Source: Rubneribacter badeniensis (lineage in GTDB: Bacteria > Actinomycetota > Coriobacteriia > Coriobacteriales > Eggerthellaceae). From it: a DNA stretch of 41,840 nucleotides. Made by a program: the position numbers and the translations under genes. Each line of letters starts with the position of its first letter. Positions within the stretch are counted from its first letter, which is position 1. Where the stretch lies: NCBI RefSeq assembly GCF_002899695.1, contig NZ_PPEL01000018.1, positions 1-41,840 on the forward strand. The letters run 5' to 3'. Under the pieces are notes generated by a model. The model was not told the origin of the DNA, made no database searches, and saw nothing but the letters and a program-made list of their open reading frames with translations. Shown piece by piece: positions 31,493-40,204 of the stretch.

Positions 31493-32872
31493 ATGGGGAG
31501 AGAGGCGGCGATGGGCGGCGCGGGCAGCGACGAGCTGGGGTTCGACGGCGCGAGCGGCGAAGAATGCGCGCCGAGGGCAGTGGGGACGACGGGGGTGTCG
31601 GACGAGGGTTCGTGCGCGACGGCATGTGCGCCTTCGCTTGTGCCCGACGCGTTGGATGCGGACGAGGTTCGGGCGGGTGTTGGCGACGGTGCGTTTGCCG
31701 AGGCTGGTGAGGATGCCGGGGCTGACGGGGTTGCCGAAGTTGACGAGTATGCCTTGCCCGCTGCCGAGGCCGAGGCCGAGGCCGAGGCGCGCGCCCGCGC
31801 GCTTGCCGAGCACAATGCCCTTGCGCGCGTGTTCGACGACGTGCGCGCTCAGTCTGCCAACAGCCGCCTCGTCACGCCCGCTCGCTGGGCCGAAATCGGC
31901 CTGGTTCCCGCGCACCTCACGCCCGACGAGTTCGAAATGCTCGTCTACGAGTACCTCGAGGACGATCGGGCTGCGCGTGCCGAGGCGGCCGCCGCTGCTG
32001 CCGAGCTCGAGCCTGCGCCCGTGTTCCGCACGGCCACGCGCGCCGTGGGCATCCCCGCTTTTTTGCGCTCTGCGGATGGGGAATCCGAGGGAGTGGAGGA
32101 GGAGGCGGGAGAGCCAGCGCGCGCGTCGCAGGACGAGGAGATGTGCGAGGCCGGGGACGGCGAGCCGGTCGGCAGGGGCGATGCCGGTGCGATTGGTGGT
32201 GGCACCGAAGGCGATGCGGCTGGTGCCAAAAGCTCCGGCGACCCTGACGGCGCGAGTAGTCCTGACGGCTCCGGCGGTGCCGGCAGTCCCGACGACCTTG
32301 GCAGATCTGGCAGCCTCGATGGCGCTGTCGGATCCGGTGGCTTTGGCGGCTCTGGCAGCGTCGGCGATTCCGACGACCCTTTCGCCGGCCTGAACATCCC
32401 CGCAGGGTATCGCCTGGAGGAGATCGAAGGCGAGTACGTACTGGTGGAGACTGGCGAGGGCGAGGACGATGTGGAGTTGGACATCGATTGCGAGCACATC
32501 GCCACGCTCGTGGGCGCGCACAGCTACTACGTGTACGACCGCACCATTATGACCGACACGTACGCACACTGGGCGTTTCTCGCCGCCGAGGACGACCGCG
32601 TGGTCACGTTCGTCGAGTGCGTGCGCGAGGACTCGCGCGTCTATCCGCGGCCGCTGGCGGCATCGAGCTTGAAGAACCCGCCGTTTCGCATGACCGACGA
32701 GGATATCGCTGCAACGTGGGAGGCCGTGCAGGCGTCCGGCGAGCACCCCGACATCGAGCGCACCGTCGCTTCGAACGGCGACGTGTACTTCTTCTCTACG
32801 AACCATCTTTCGCCCGCTTACGCCGCTTCGCTCGCCGAGTGGGACGCGGTGGAACGCCGCCTCCACATGTAG
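31493..32872 (+). CDS. Unknown 459-aa protein coupled to the NifU-like gene
   Basis: I do not recognise the family. Residues 1-100 are low complexity and acidic, including EAEAEAEAEARARALAEHN. A probable small helical domain follows at about 105-185 (VTPARWAEIGLVPAHLTPDEFEMLVYEYLEDD). A Gly/Ser/Asp-rich linker runs from about 195 to 297, encoded by GGC-rich degenerate repeats. The C-terminal domain (about 298-459) seems folded: YRLEEIEGEYVLVE, IDCEHIATLVGAHSYYVYD, NGDVYFFSTNHLSPAYAASLAEWD. There is no signal peptide or membrane segment. It starts 3 nt after the NifU-like stop, so it is co-expressed and possibly a partner in cofactor assembly (inference). The N-terminal start is uncertain because later ATGs are in frame. 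Confidence 0.7.
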   Translation: MGREAAMGGAGSDELGFDGASGEECAPRAVGTTGVSDEGSCATACAPSLVPDALDADEVRAGVGDGAFAEAGEDAGADGVAEVDEYALPAAEAEAEAEARARALAEHNALARVFDDVRAQSANSRLVTPARWAEIGLVPAHLTPDEFEMLVYEYLEDDRAARAEAAAAAAELEPAPVFRTATRAVGIPAFLRSADGESEGVEEEAGEPARASQDEEMCEAGDGEPVGRGDAGAIGGGTEGDAAGAKSSGDPDGASSPDGSGGAGSPDDLGRSGSLDGAVGSGGFGGSGSVGDSDDPFAGLNIPAGYRLEEIEGEYVLVETGEGEDDVELDIDCEHIATLVGAHSYYVYDRTIMTDTYAHWAFLAAEDDRVVTFVECVREDSRVYPRPLAASSLKNPPFRMTDEDIAATWEAVQASGEHPDIERTVASNGDVYFFSTNHLSPAYAASLAEWDAVERRLHM

Positions 32873-33248
32873 GCGGCCGCGCGCCTTGGGAGCGGGCGTG
32901 CAGCGAGGGCGCGTTCGGGATGGCGCGCGCCGGGGTGCGATGCGGATACGCGCTCGCGCGCCGCGGAAGCGCGTCTGCGTGCGGAGAAGGAGGGTTTGCG
33001 CTCGAGGAGTCTCCGCGCGCGATGCGTCTTCGCACCCGCGGAGAGGGGCGTGCGCTTCGCCTGATGGCTCGGCCTTGGGCGCGGGAGCGTGGAGTTCGCT
33101 TGTATCCCCGTTGGCGGGAGGGCTGCGGCGCTTTCTGGCTTTCGCGTTCGCCTCCCTGAACGGTTTTTGCTGCGCGGCTCTTCGCCAAGCAGCGCACCTG
33201 AGGGCGTCTCTCCGTGCGCCGCTCTGTCTCGTGCAGCCAGACGGCTCG

Positions 33249-33407
33249 TTTTTGGCCACGAAACCGCGTTTTGGCACGAATCGGAGCGATTTTCCCCTCC
33301 ATCCGGCAGACGCAAGGGCTTCTCGTCAAGAAAATGCCAGGTCGCAGGTTTCCCTTCTGAGGCGAACGCTCGCAAGCCGTGCCAGAACGCGGTTTCGTGG
33401 CCAAAAA
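33249..33407. repeat. Intergenic inverted-repeat element, type C
   Basis: 30-bp terminal inverted repeats at 33249-33278 and 33378-33407 match at 29 of 30 positions (outer part TTTTTGGCCACGAAACCGCG). The 159-bp length is close to types A and B, but the sequence is unrelated by eye. There is no transposase. The near-perfect ends point to recent mobility or selection for a cruciform/hairpin. Confidence 0.75.
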
Positions 33408-33680
33408 TCACGAATTTTGCGACATGAAAGGCCGCAAGCGATTGCAGCGACCCGCCGCATCCGTCGCGTCGCCTGTTCCGCTCTGCATTTGCCCTGCGGC
33501 GGTGAGAGCGTGCGCGGGAAGGGCGGTAAAGAACGGCAATCGCGCGAATCCGCTCTTTCCGCACTTCTTCCGGGGAGGGGGCTTGCGCGCACGCTTCCAG
33601 CATTCCATGCGCTTGCATTCCGCGTCTTGCCGCGTACGCTCCACGTACGCGTCCGTGTGCTTTCGCACCTCACACAAGAA

Positions 33681-33706
33681 GGCCCCCGGCGATAACGCCG
33701 GGGGCC
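33681..33706 (-). terminator. Terminator of the AOR gene
   Basis: An 11-bp perfect stem GGCCCCCGGCG/CGCCGGGGGCC has a 4-nt loop. On the minus strand it is followed by TTCTTGTGTG. It lies 69 bp past the AOR stop codon. Confidence 0.7.
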
Positions 33707-33774
33707 GCAAGAAGAGCCGGCAGACCGTGCGAATAGGGGGGGAGGGGCGCGGTCTGCGGCGTCGAGGGGGTCTG

Positions 33775-35919
33775 CTACGGCAGCAAGCCCAAGCCGTCGA
33801 GCTCTTCCTTGACGTCGGCCATGCCGTACTCGTCAAGGCAGGCAGCCGTCGGGCAACCCAACTGCTCGTCCCATCCGAACTTCGTGTATACCATGCTAAG
33901 CGCTGTCTGGAAGTCGTCGCGGTCCATCTTGTCGGTACCTTCGGTGAACGGCTCCTTGTCGGGGTCTTTGTCGAAGGCCCAGGCGGTGATCACGTCGTGG
34001 ACGTTGCGCAGGTCATTGCAGCCGATGTTGCCGTTCTCGTCGGTCATGCCGCGCACCGTGTTCGCGCGCTGCAGCGTCATGATCTTGGCACCGGCCTTGT
34101 ACAGGTCATCGGTGGTCATCTCTTCGCCGGTGACGGCCTTGAAGAACTTGGCCTCGAGGTCGAGGTCGCCGCGGTAGTTGCGGGCCTTCGTGGGGCTCAT
34201 GGTCATCGGCCACACCCAGTTGCACAGCGTGAGCGAGTCGTGCAGCACGTCGGTGACGATGGACCACCACGCGAAGTTCGCCTTGTGGTCGTTCATGGGC
34301 GTGTAGTTCTTGTCCGGGTCGCACGCGTCCTCGCCGCCCCACACTTCGGCGGCGATCTCCTTCTTCAACTCGATGGGCAAGCCGCACCCCTGGAAGTTCA
34401 CCGCGGAGTGGATCATGTCGTCGCGGTTGAACATCATGTTGTAGACGGCGCCCACCTGACCGAAGCACTCGATGGCGTGATGCACGGGCCAGCCGCGGTA
34501 GTTGATGAGCGTGGACTTCGAATTGTCGAACCACGCCTGCTCGCCCCAGCGCTCGCACCACACAAGCGGGCCGTGCGCGACGTAGGCCAGCTCGGAGTCG
34601 TTGCGCGCGATCTTCTCGAGGATCTCCACCATGACGGTGGGGTCGGCCACGTCGGCATTGAACTTCTCCCAATGGATGGAGTTGTACTCCTCCTCAGGCA
34701 GCACGCGCTTGAAAACGCCGGCGGTGTGGCAGTAGGCGATGTCGCGGTACAGCTGGGCGTAGTTGCACCAGATGCCCAGGTTGTCCATCATGTTCGATGT
34801 CGTGGTGTCCCACAGCACGGACAGGTCGCCCTTGCCCTCGTCTTTGAGGCCCATCTTGAGGAAGCCCTCCATGTAGGAGCTCACGGGGAAGTTCGCGGCG
34901 CAGGTGTTGCCCGCCGTCTCGTAGCCTGTTGTCTCCTTCGTGCCCTCCACGCGCAGGTCGGAGTAGCAATGGATGGGGCATCCGTGGCAGCCGTTCATCT
35001 TGACGGTGTACTTCTCGGCTGCGGCGCCCAGGTCCTTCGTGGACTTCATGCAGCGGTAGCCCACGGTGTTGATCTCTCCCGGCTTGGGCTCGCCCGTTTC
35101 GATGGGGTCGCCCTCGGCGGCTGCCCAGTACAGGCCCTTGCGCGCCGTCCAGCGGGAGCCCTTGTCGTAGTACTCCGCCCATTCCTGCTGGGTGGAGGGC
35201 ACCACATGGTTGTTGTTCGAGCCGATGATCTCGCGCAGCATGTAGTCGGACAGCTCGGCCACGGTCTGCGGATCCTTGACGTTCACGGAGCCGTCGCCCT
35301 CGACGACGATGGCCTTCACCATCTTGGAGCCCATGACCGCGCCCACGCCGGCGCCCGCCGAGTGGTTGCGCGAGTTGATGATGACCGCGTAGGGCAGCAG
35401 GTTCTCGCCCGCCGGGCCGATGGCGGCCACGCACGCCTTGACGCTCTCCTTGCGGCACAGCGCCTCGGTGGCGGCGCGGGTGCCGAGGCCCCACACGTCG
35501 CTTGCGTCCTTGATGGTGACCTCGTCGTTCTTCACGTTGAGGTAGACCGGATGGTCGGAAGCGCCTTCCAGCACGATGGCGTCCCAGCCAGCCAGCTTGA
35601 TCTTCGCGCCCAGCATGCCGCCGCAATGCGCGTCGATGACGAGGTGGTCTTTCGAGAACGTCGAAAGCGAACAGATGGTGGTGCGGCCGGCCAGGGGCAC
35701 GCCGGAGGCCGTCAGCGGACCGACGGCGAACACGATCTTGTTCTCGGGCGAGAGGGGGTCGGTGCCGGCGGGCACCTCGTCGTACATGATCTTGTTGGCC
35801 AGGCCCATGCCGCCGATGTACTCTTTGTAGGGGTCGGTCGGCTGCGTCGTGACCGAGCCCGTGCTCAGATTGACGCGGAGGATCTTACCGGCCCATCCAT
35901 ACGATGTTTCGTCAGCCAT
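33775..35919 (-). CDS. Aldehyde:ferredoxin oxidoreductase-family tungsten/molybdenum enzyme
   Basis: The product is 714 aa from ATG at 35919 (GGGAGATAAG upstream). The N-terminal AOR_N domain (YGWAGKILRVNLSTGSV; GGMGLANKIMYDEV; AGRTTICSLSTFSK) binds the bis-pterin cofactor. The [4Fe-4S] motif C311-x2-C314-x3-C318 (GCHGCPIHC) follows, with later cysteines such as NIGCNDL available as fourth ligand. There is no signal peptide, so it acts in the cytoplasm. AOR enzymes oxidise aldehydes or reduce acids with ferredoxin; in the E. coli ydh cluster an AOR-like protein (YdhV) sits beside a multi-cluster ferredoxin (YdhY), resembling the divergent ferredoxin gene here. It has its own 7-3-7 operator and -10. 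Confidence 0.92.
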   Translation of the reverse strand: MADETSYGWAGKILRVNLSTGSVTTQPTDPYKEYIGGMGLANKIMYDEVPAGTDPLSPENKIVFAVGPLTASGVPLAGRTTICSLSTFSKDHLVIDAHCGGMLGAKIKLAGWDAIVLEGASDHPVYLNVKNDEVTIKDASDVWGLGTRAATEALCRKESVKACVAAIGPAGENLLPYAVIINSRNHSAGAGVGAVMGSKMVKAIVVEGDGSVNVKDPQTVAELSDYMLREIIGSNNNHVVPSTQQEWAEYYDKGSRWTARKGLYWAAAEGDPIETGEPKPGEINTVGYRCMKSTKDLGAAAEKYTVKMNGCHGCPIHCYSDLRVEGTKETTGYETAGNTCAANFPVSSYMEGFLKMGLKDEGKGDLSVLWDTTTSNMMDNLGIWCNYAQLYRDIAYCHTAGVFKRVLPEEEYNSIHWEKFNADVADPTVMVEILEKIARNDSELAYVAHGPLVWCERWGEQAWFDNSKSTLINYRGWPVHHAIECFGQVGAVYNMMFNRDDMIHSAVNFQGCGLPIELKKEIAAEVWGGEDACDPDKNYTPMNDHKANFAWWSIVTDVLHDSLTLCNWVWPMTMSPTKARNYRGDLDLEAKFFKAVTGEEMTTDDLYKAGAKIMTLQRANTVRGMTDENGNIGCNDLRNVHDVITAWAFDKDPDKEPFTEGTDKMDRDDFQTALSMVYTKFGWDEQLGCPTAACLDEYGMADVKEELDGLGLLP

Positions 35920-36012
35920 GTTGCTTATCTCCCAGTCTGTAAGGATGCATGAGTTCCGTGTTGTGTGGGAACCTGCAGACGCAACGAGCGCTGACGGCAT
36001 TCGTCGCTCGCA

Positions 36013-36056
36013 AGTATCGCCGGGTGCGTTTTCCCGCCGTACCCTCTTTGAGGGTA
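36013..36056 (-). promoter_or_regulatory. 7-3-7 operator and -10 of the AOR gene
   Basis: TACCCTC-TTT-GAGGGTA (36040-36056) is a perfect 7-bp-arm palindrome. On the minus strand, 21 bp further, lies GATACT (36018-36013). The centre would be near -42 relative to transcription start, the place of a class II activator replacing a -35. NarL-type proteins bind TACYYMT-like heptamers in such arrangements. Confidence 0.65.
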
Positions 36057-36087
36057 ATTTGTCGAAATTCCCGGTCAAAGGCGAAAT

Positions 36088-36131
36088 GCCCCTCAAAGAG
36101 GGGAGGGCGGGTTGGCGGGCGGCACCATACT
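36088..36131 (+). promoter_or_regulatory. 7-3-7 operator and -10 of the ferredoxin-TorD-Mop operon
   Basis: GCCCCTC-AAA-GAGGGGA (36088-36104) shares the core CCCTCAAAGAGGG with the AOR operator in inverted orientation. CATACT (36126-36131) follows after 21 bp. It mirrors the AOR promoter geometry exactly. Confidence 0.65.
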
Positions 36132-36374
36132 GCGAGGCGTTGTGTGGGAGGAAAAGCAGACGAGCCGAGCGCGTGCGCGGGCTGCGCGCGAAATGCGAAT
36201 CGCGTGCGAGCACTGCGTGCGGAAAGCTGGCGTGCCCGCGGTTGCGAAACGAGCCGCGGATGCGCAAGGCGGGCCGCAGAGCGCAAGCCGCGAGCCGCGT
36301 GCGAAGCGTGAAGCGCAGACGGCGTTTCCAAGACGAGACTCACCGAACCGATGTGAGGGAGGGAGCACTAGGCT

Positions 36375-37118
36375 ATGTCAGATTCCCATCTGAACCAGAA
36401 CACCTCCGAGGAGAAAACCGCCCAGGAGGCCGAATCCGCGACGAACGCGGCATCCGCATCCGAAGAGACGACCAAGCATAAGACGTTCACGCGTCGCACG
36501 GTGCTGGCCATGGCCGGCTGCGGCGTGGCCGGCCTCGTCGCCGGCGGCGTGCTGGCCTCGTGGGGCGTCACGTCCGCGTCCATCGCCTCGGGGCGCATCG
36601 AGATCCGCACCACGCCCACGAAGATGATCGTCACCGACCGCGCCCGCTGCTCGGGCTGCCAGCGCTGCGAGATGATGTGCACGCTGAAGAACGACGGCCG
36701 CGTGTGCCAGCACATCGCGCGCGTGCGCGTGTGGGACAACTACAACTTCGGCACGAACCCCGGCTCGGGCGACGGCTCGTACGCCAACTGCCAGTTCACG
36801 GTGGAGCACTGCAAGCAGTGCGCCGACGCCGCGTGCATGAACTACTGCCCGGTGCACGCCATCTACGCCAGCGAGGACAACGGCGCCCGCATGGTGGACA
36901 CCGACCGCTGCATCGGCTGCGGCATGTGCGCGCAGGCGTGCCCGTGGAACATGCCGCGCATCGACAGCCAGTCCCGCGTGTCCACGAAGTGCATCTCGTG
37001 CGGTCGCTGCGCCGAGCAGTGCCCGAACGGCGCCATCAAGTTCATCGATTGGCAGGATATCGCCCAGAAGGTCATCGACCAGGGCGTTGTGAGGACGACG
37101 ACCCTCGTGCAGGTGTAA
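36375..37118 (+). CDS. Tat-exported ferredoxin-like protein with four [4Fe-4S] cluster motifs
   Basis: The product is 247 aa. A long acidic N-region precedes a twin-arginine motif (FTRRTVLAMAG, about residues 38-48) and a hydrophobic stretch, so it is exported or membrane anchored. Cluster motifs: CSGCQRCEMMC, CKQCADAACMNYC, CIGCGMCAQAC and CISCGRCAEQC. It resembles YdhY/HybA-type electron carriers. As first gene of the operon ahead of TorD, Mop, DmsB and NrfD it could link the Mop complex to another donor; whether it serves the divergent cytoplasmic AOR is doubtful because of its Tat signal. The GAGGGAGGGAG RBS is rather distant from the ATG. Confidence 0.88.
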   Translation: MSDSHLNQNTSEEKTAQEAESATNAASASEETTKHKTFTRRTVLAMAGCGVAGLVAGGVLASWGVTSASIASGRIEIRTTPTKMIVTDRARCSGCQRCEMMCTLKNDGRVCQHIARVRVWDNYNFGTNPGSGDGSYANCQFTVEHCKQCADAACMNYCPVHAIYASEDNGARMVDTDRCIGCGMCAQACPWNMPRIDSQSRVSTKCISCGRCAEQCPNGAIKFIDWQDIAQKVIDQGVVRTTTLVQV

Positions 37119-37199
37119 CACGCATCTGCCGAATGTGCCCGCTCGCCGCAGAGGCGGGCGTGCGAGCGCAAGGACGATCACAGGAAAGGAGGCAAGGCG

Positions 37200-37985
37200 A
37201 TGATGGAGAGCGACGAGATGTTCGCGGTGCTGTCCGCGTGCTTCGCTCCCGTCGAGCGCGACGAATGGGCCCAGTTGACGGCGCAGCCGGTGTGGGCCGG
37301 TTTTCTGGATGCCGCGCGCAGGGCGCTGCAGGACGACGATGCGCTCGGCGAGCCGGCAAGCCCCATCAGCCGTGCGCGCATGCGCTGCCCCTTGCAGGAC
37401 TTCCTTTCCGCAGGCGAGGTGAAGGCGCTGTTCGCGCCGCCGACGTACGACGAGAAGCGGGCGTTTGCCGCCCGCCACTTCACCGGAGGGCTGCCGGATT
37501 CGGCGGTTCCCGTGGAGTCGCTGTACGCGACGTGGTCGAACGGAGCGCTGCCGTCGCCGTTCTCGCGCTGCGCGGGCATGTACCAGGGAGATTCGGCGCG
37601 CTACATGAAGGACCTCGTCGAGCGCATGGGCATGGACGTGCCGCCGCAGTTTGCGGCCTGTCCGGACCATCTGGCGCTTGAGCTTGACCTGGCAGCCGTG
37701 CTGCTGCGATCCGGTGCGCGCGACGCCGCCCGCCAGTTCTTATCGGAGCGGCTTGCCTGGCTGACCGCCTATCGGATGCGGCTTTTGACGCTGGGCGCGG
37801 ACGCGGGCTTCTACATCGGCCTGGTCGACGTGCTGGTGGGCATCCGAACGCAGCTGGCATCCGGCGCGGATGCGGTCGAGGCTCGCGCGGGGCGCAGGGC
37901 CGGAACCGAGGCTGAGACAGAGGTCGAAGCCAAAGCCGAGGTCGTTGCGGCGTCGAACACGAATCGTTCTCACACATGCATATAA
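37200..37985 (+). CDS. TorD/DmsD-family maturation chaperone
   Basis: The product is 261 aa. The ATG at 37200 has AAAGGAGG at 37185-37192. The helical TorD fold is indicated by VESLYATWSN in the middle and the family motif CPDHLALELDLAAVLL. Such chaperones bind the Tat signal of a DMSO-reductase-family enzyme and hold it until the molybdenum cofactor is inserted; here the client is the Mop protein encoded 14 nt downstream. The last 40 residues are a low-complexity Glu/Ala tail not typical of the family. The first Mop operon lacks its own TorD, so this one may serve both. Confidence 0.88.
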   Translation: MMESDEMFAVLSACFAPVERDEWAQLTAQPVWAGFLDAARRALQDDDALGEPASPISRARMRCPLQDFLSAGEVKALFAPPTYDEKRAFAARHFTGGLPDSAVPVESLYATWSNGALPSPFSRCAGMYQGDSARYMKDLVERMGMDVPPQFAACPDHLALELDLAAVLLRSGARDAARQFLSERLAWLTAYRMRLLTLGADAGFYIGLVDVLVGIRTQLASGADAVEARAGRRAGTEAETEVEAKAEVVAASNTNRSHTCI

Positions 37986-37999
37986 GAGAGGAACACGCT

Positions 38000-40204
38000 A
38001 TGTCAGAACACGCTATCACCAGGCGCAGCTTCCTGGCTGGCAGCGCCGGAGCGGTTGGGCTCGCGGCGACGGCTGGCTACATGGGCTTCGGCGCTTGGGA
38101 GCAGGCGCATGCCGCCGGAGGATGGAGAAGGGAAGTGACCACGGCGCATTCGCTGTGCAACTCCTGCTCGTCCAAGTGCGGCTTCACGGGATATGTGGAG
38201 GACGGCAGGCTGACCAAGATGATCGGCGACGTCGATCACCCGTATTGCGAGGGCACCCTGTGCGCCCGCGGGTACGGCTATGCGTCCATCGCCTATTCCG
38301 AAGACCGCCTGACCGACCCGCTCAAGAAAAACGACAAGGGAGAGTTCGAAGCCATCAGCTGGGAACAGGCCTACAGCGAGATCGCCGAGAAGGTGAAGGC
38401 CATCATCTCCTCCAACGGTCCCGAGGCGCTTGCCATGGTGCAGGATCCGCGGCCCTCCGGCAGCTACTACACGAAGCGCTTCATGCAGGCGCTGGGCAGC
38501 GCGAACGTGTACACGCACGGCGCTGCGTGCAACCTGTCGAAGAACAGCGGGTTCACGCAGGCCATCGGCGCGGGCGATTACGCAAGCGACGTTGCGAACA
38601 GCAAGATGACCATGTTCATCGGGCGCAGCTACGCCGACGCCATCCGTCCCAGCTCGGTGCACGACCTGCAGCGCGCTCGCGAGAACGGCGCCTACATCGT
38701 GCTGGTGGACCCGCGCTGCAACAACACCATCACGCTTGCCGACGAGTGGGTGCCCATCAACCCCGGCACCGACCTGGCGCTCGTGCTGGCCATGTCCAAC
38801 GTGCTCATCAAAAACGGCCTGTACGACAAGGACTTCGTGGCCGAAAACGGCATCGGCTTCGACGAGTGGGCGGCGGCCATAGCCGACCACACCCCGCAGT
38901 GGGCCGAAGGCATCACGGGCATCCCCGCGTCCACCATCGAGCGCTTGGCCGTTCGGTTCGCGGAATGCGCTCCGGCGGCGTCCATCGAGCCCAGCTGGCG
39001 CGGCGCGTTCGGCTGCTCGTACGCGAACTCCGGCGAGACGGCGCGCGCCATCTGCCTGTTCAACACGCTTCTGGGCTGCTGGAACCAAAAGGGCGGCGCG
39101 CTGTTCCTTCCCAGCGTGTCTGCCGGCGAGGTGGATGCCGAGAAGTTCCCGGCGGTGCCGAAGCCCGAGGGGAAGATCCTCGGCTCCGAGGAGTATCCGC
39201 TTGCCTTGAGCAGCATGGGTGTGAACGTCATCCTGGCCGACAAGGCACGCGAAGGCGCGGTCAAGGGCCTGTTCTTCTACAACTCGAACATGGCGGCGGG
39301 CTACGCCAACCCCGATTACCTGGCCGAAAGCTTCTCCAACCTCGATCTGATGGTGGCCATCGACGTGCAGATGAGCGAGACGTGCATGCTCGCCGACTAC
39401 GTGCTGCCCGACACGAGCTACCTCGAGCGCTTGGAACTGCCCGAGTTCGTGGGCGGCAAGGTGCCGGCGGTGACGCTGCGCGACCGCGTGATCGAGAAGG
39501 TGCATCCCAACACCAAGCCGGTGGACGAGATATTCTCCGAGCTGGCCGAGGCGTGCGGCGTGGGCGAGTACTTCCAGTTCACGGTGGACGAGCTGGCCGA
39601 CGCGCAGCTGCGCACGGTGGGCTTGTCCCTCGAAGGGCTCAGGCAGGCGGGCGGCACGGCGCGCTTCCCCGAGAAGGAGTACAGCTACGGCGCAGCGGTG
39701 AAGTGGAAGACGCCCACGGGCAAGGTACAGTTCACGAGCGAGGCGTGCGAGAAGGCCGGGCTGTCCCCCGTGCCGGTGTGGGTGGACCCCCAGACCAAGC
39801 CGGCGGGCGGCAACCAGTTCCGCGTGATCGGCGGCAAGCAGGCCATCCACACCCACACGCAGACGGCCAACATAGAGCCGCTGATGGAGATCACCAAGAA
39901 GTACAACCTCGAACGCGTGTGGATGAACGCCGACAAGGCGGCCCAGCTGGGCATCGCCGACGGCGACGAGGTGGAGGTGTCCAACGAGGAGCACACGGGC
40001 CGCGTCCGCGTGAAGGTGACGCAGCGCATCAACCCCGAGGCCCTGTACGTTCCCAGCCACTACGGCTGCACCTCGCCTGACCAGCACACCGCGTACAACG
40101 TCGGTTTGCGCCAGATGGACTTCGTGCCGTTCAGCATAGAGCCGGGCTACGGTGGCGCGTGCACGCAGGAAGCGATCGTCACGGTCAAGAAGGCAGGTGC
40201 GTAA
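38000..40204 (+). CDS. Tat-exported molybdopterin oxidoreductase 2 (DMSO reductase family)
   Basis: The product is 734 aa from ATG at 38000 (AGAGAGGA upstream; an in-frame ATG 24 nt earlier has less support). The Tat motif TRRSFLAGS is at residues 7-15, and the [4Fe-4S] site is C53-x2-C56-x3-C60-x27-C88. Cys177 in THGAACN is the likely molybdenum ligand, as in PsrA/PhsA and related respiratory enzymes. The molydop-binding C-terminal domain ends the chain. It forms an exported complex with the DmsB-like and NrfD-like proteins that follow (overlapping TAATG, then 6 nt). The substrate is not deducible: polysulfide, thiosulfate, an S- or N-oxide or an organic compound are all possible. Confidence 0.92.
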   Translation: MSEHAITRRSFLAGSAGAVGLAATAGYMGFGAWEQAHAAGGWRREVTTAHSLCNSCSSKCGFTGYVEDGRLTKMIGDVDHPYCEGTLCARGYGYASIAYSEDRLTDPLKKNDKGEFEAISWEQAYSEIAEKVKAIISSNGPEALAMVQDPRPSGSYYTKRFMQALGSANVYTHGAACNLSKNSGFTQAIGAGDYASDVANSKMTMFIGRSYADAIRPSSVHDLQRARENGAYIVLVDPRCNNTITLADEWVPINPGTDLALVLAMSNVLIKNGLYDKDFVAENGIGFDEWAAAIADHTPQWAEGITGIPASTIERLAVRFAECAPAASIEPSWRGAFGCSYANSGETARAICLFNTLLGCWNQKGGALFLPSVSAGEVDAEKFPAVPKPEGKILGSEEYPLALSSMGVNVILADKAREGAVKGLFFYNSNMAAGYANPDYLAESFSNLDLMVAIDVQMSETCMLADYVLPDTSYLERLELPEFVGGKVPAVTLRDRVIEKVHPNTKPVDEIFSELAEACGVGEYFQFTVDELADAQLRTVGLSLEGLRQAGGTARFPEKEYSYGAAVKWKTPTGKVQFTSEACEKAGLSPVPVWVDPQTKPAGGNQFRVIGGKQAIHTHTQTANIEPLMEITKKYNLERVWMNADKAAQLGIADGDEVEVSNEEHTGRVRVKVTQRINPEALYVPSHYGCTSPDQHTAYNVGLRQMDFVPFSIEPGYGGACTQEAIVTVKKAGA

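Larger units (their letters stand above)
32873..33774. other. Long gene-free stretch between unknown protein and AOR
   Basis: About 900 bp. The long open frames lack RBS and look compositional. It holds the type C inverted-repeat element (33249-33407) and the AOR terminator (33681-33706), followed by a G7 run near 33736. The first 370 bp show no recognisable feature beyond GC-rich simple sequence. Confidence 0.6.
35920..36374. other. Divergent control region, AOR / ferredoxin-Mop operon
   Basis: 455 bp. Two 7-3-7 operators with centres 48 bp apart (36048 and 36096) face opposite ways, each with a -10-like hexamer whose near edge is exactly 30 bp from the operator centre. The predicted leaders are about 87 nt (AOR) and 237 nt (ferredoxin). 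The latter is filled with GCG-rich sequence and no gene. Confidence 0.65.

Noticed and set aside
30599-33277. Very long open frame on the minus strand opposite the NifU-like and unknown genes
   Set aside because: It is antisense to two genes with RBS and recognisable domains. Its translation is Arg/Ala/His-rich low complexity; long antisense frames are expected at this GC content.
38003-40087. 694-codon open frame antisense to Mop 2
   Set aside because: It is a shadow of a clear molybdopterin oxidoreductase, with no RBS or family signature. The same applies to the long antisense frames over AOR (33379-35952) and FAD reductase 1 (4782-6764).
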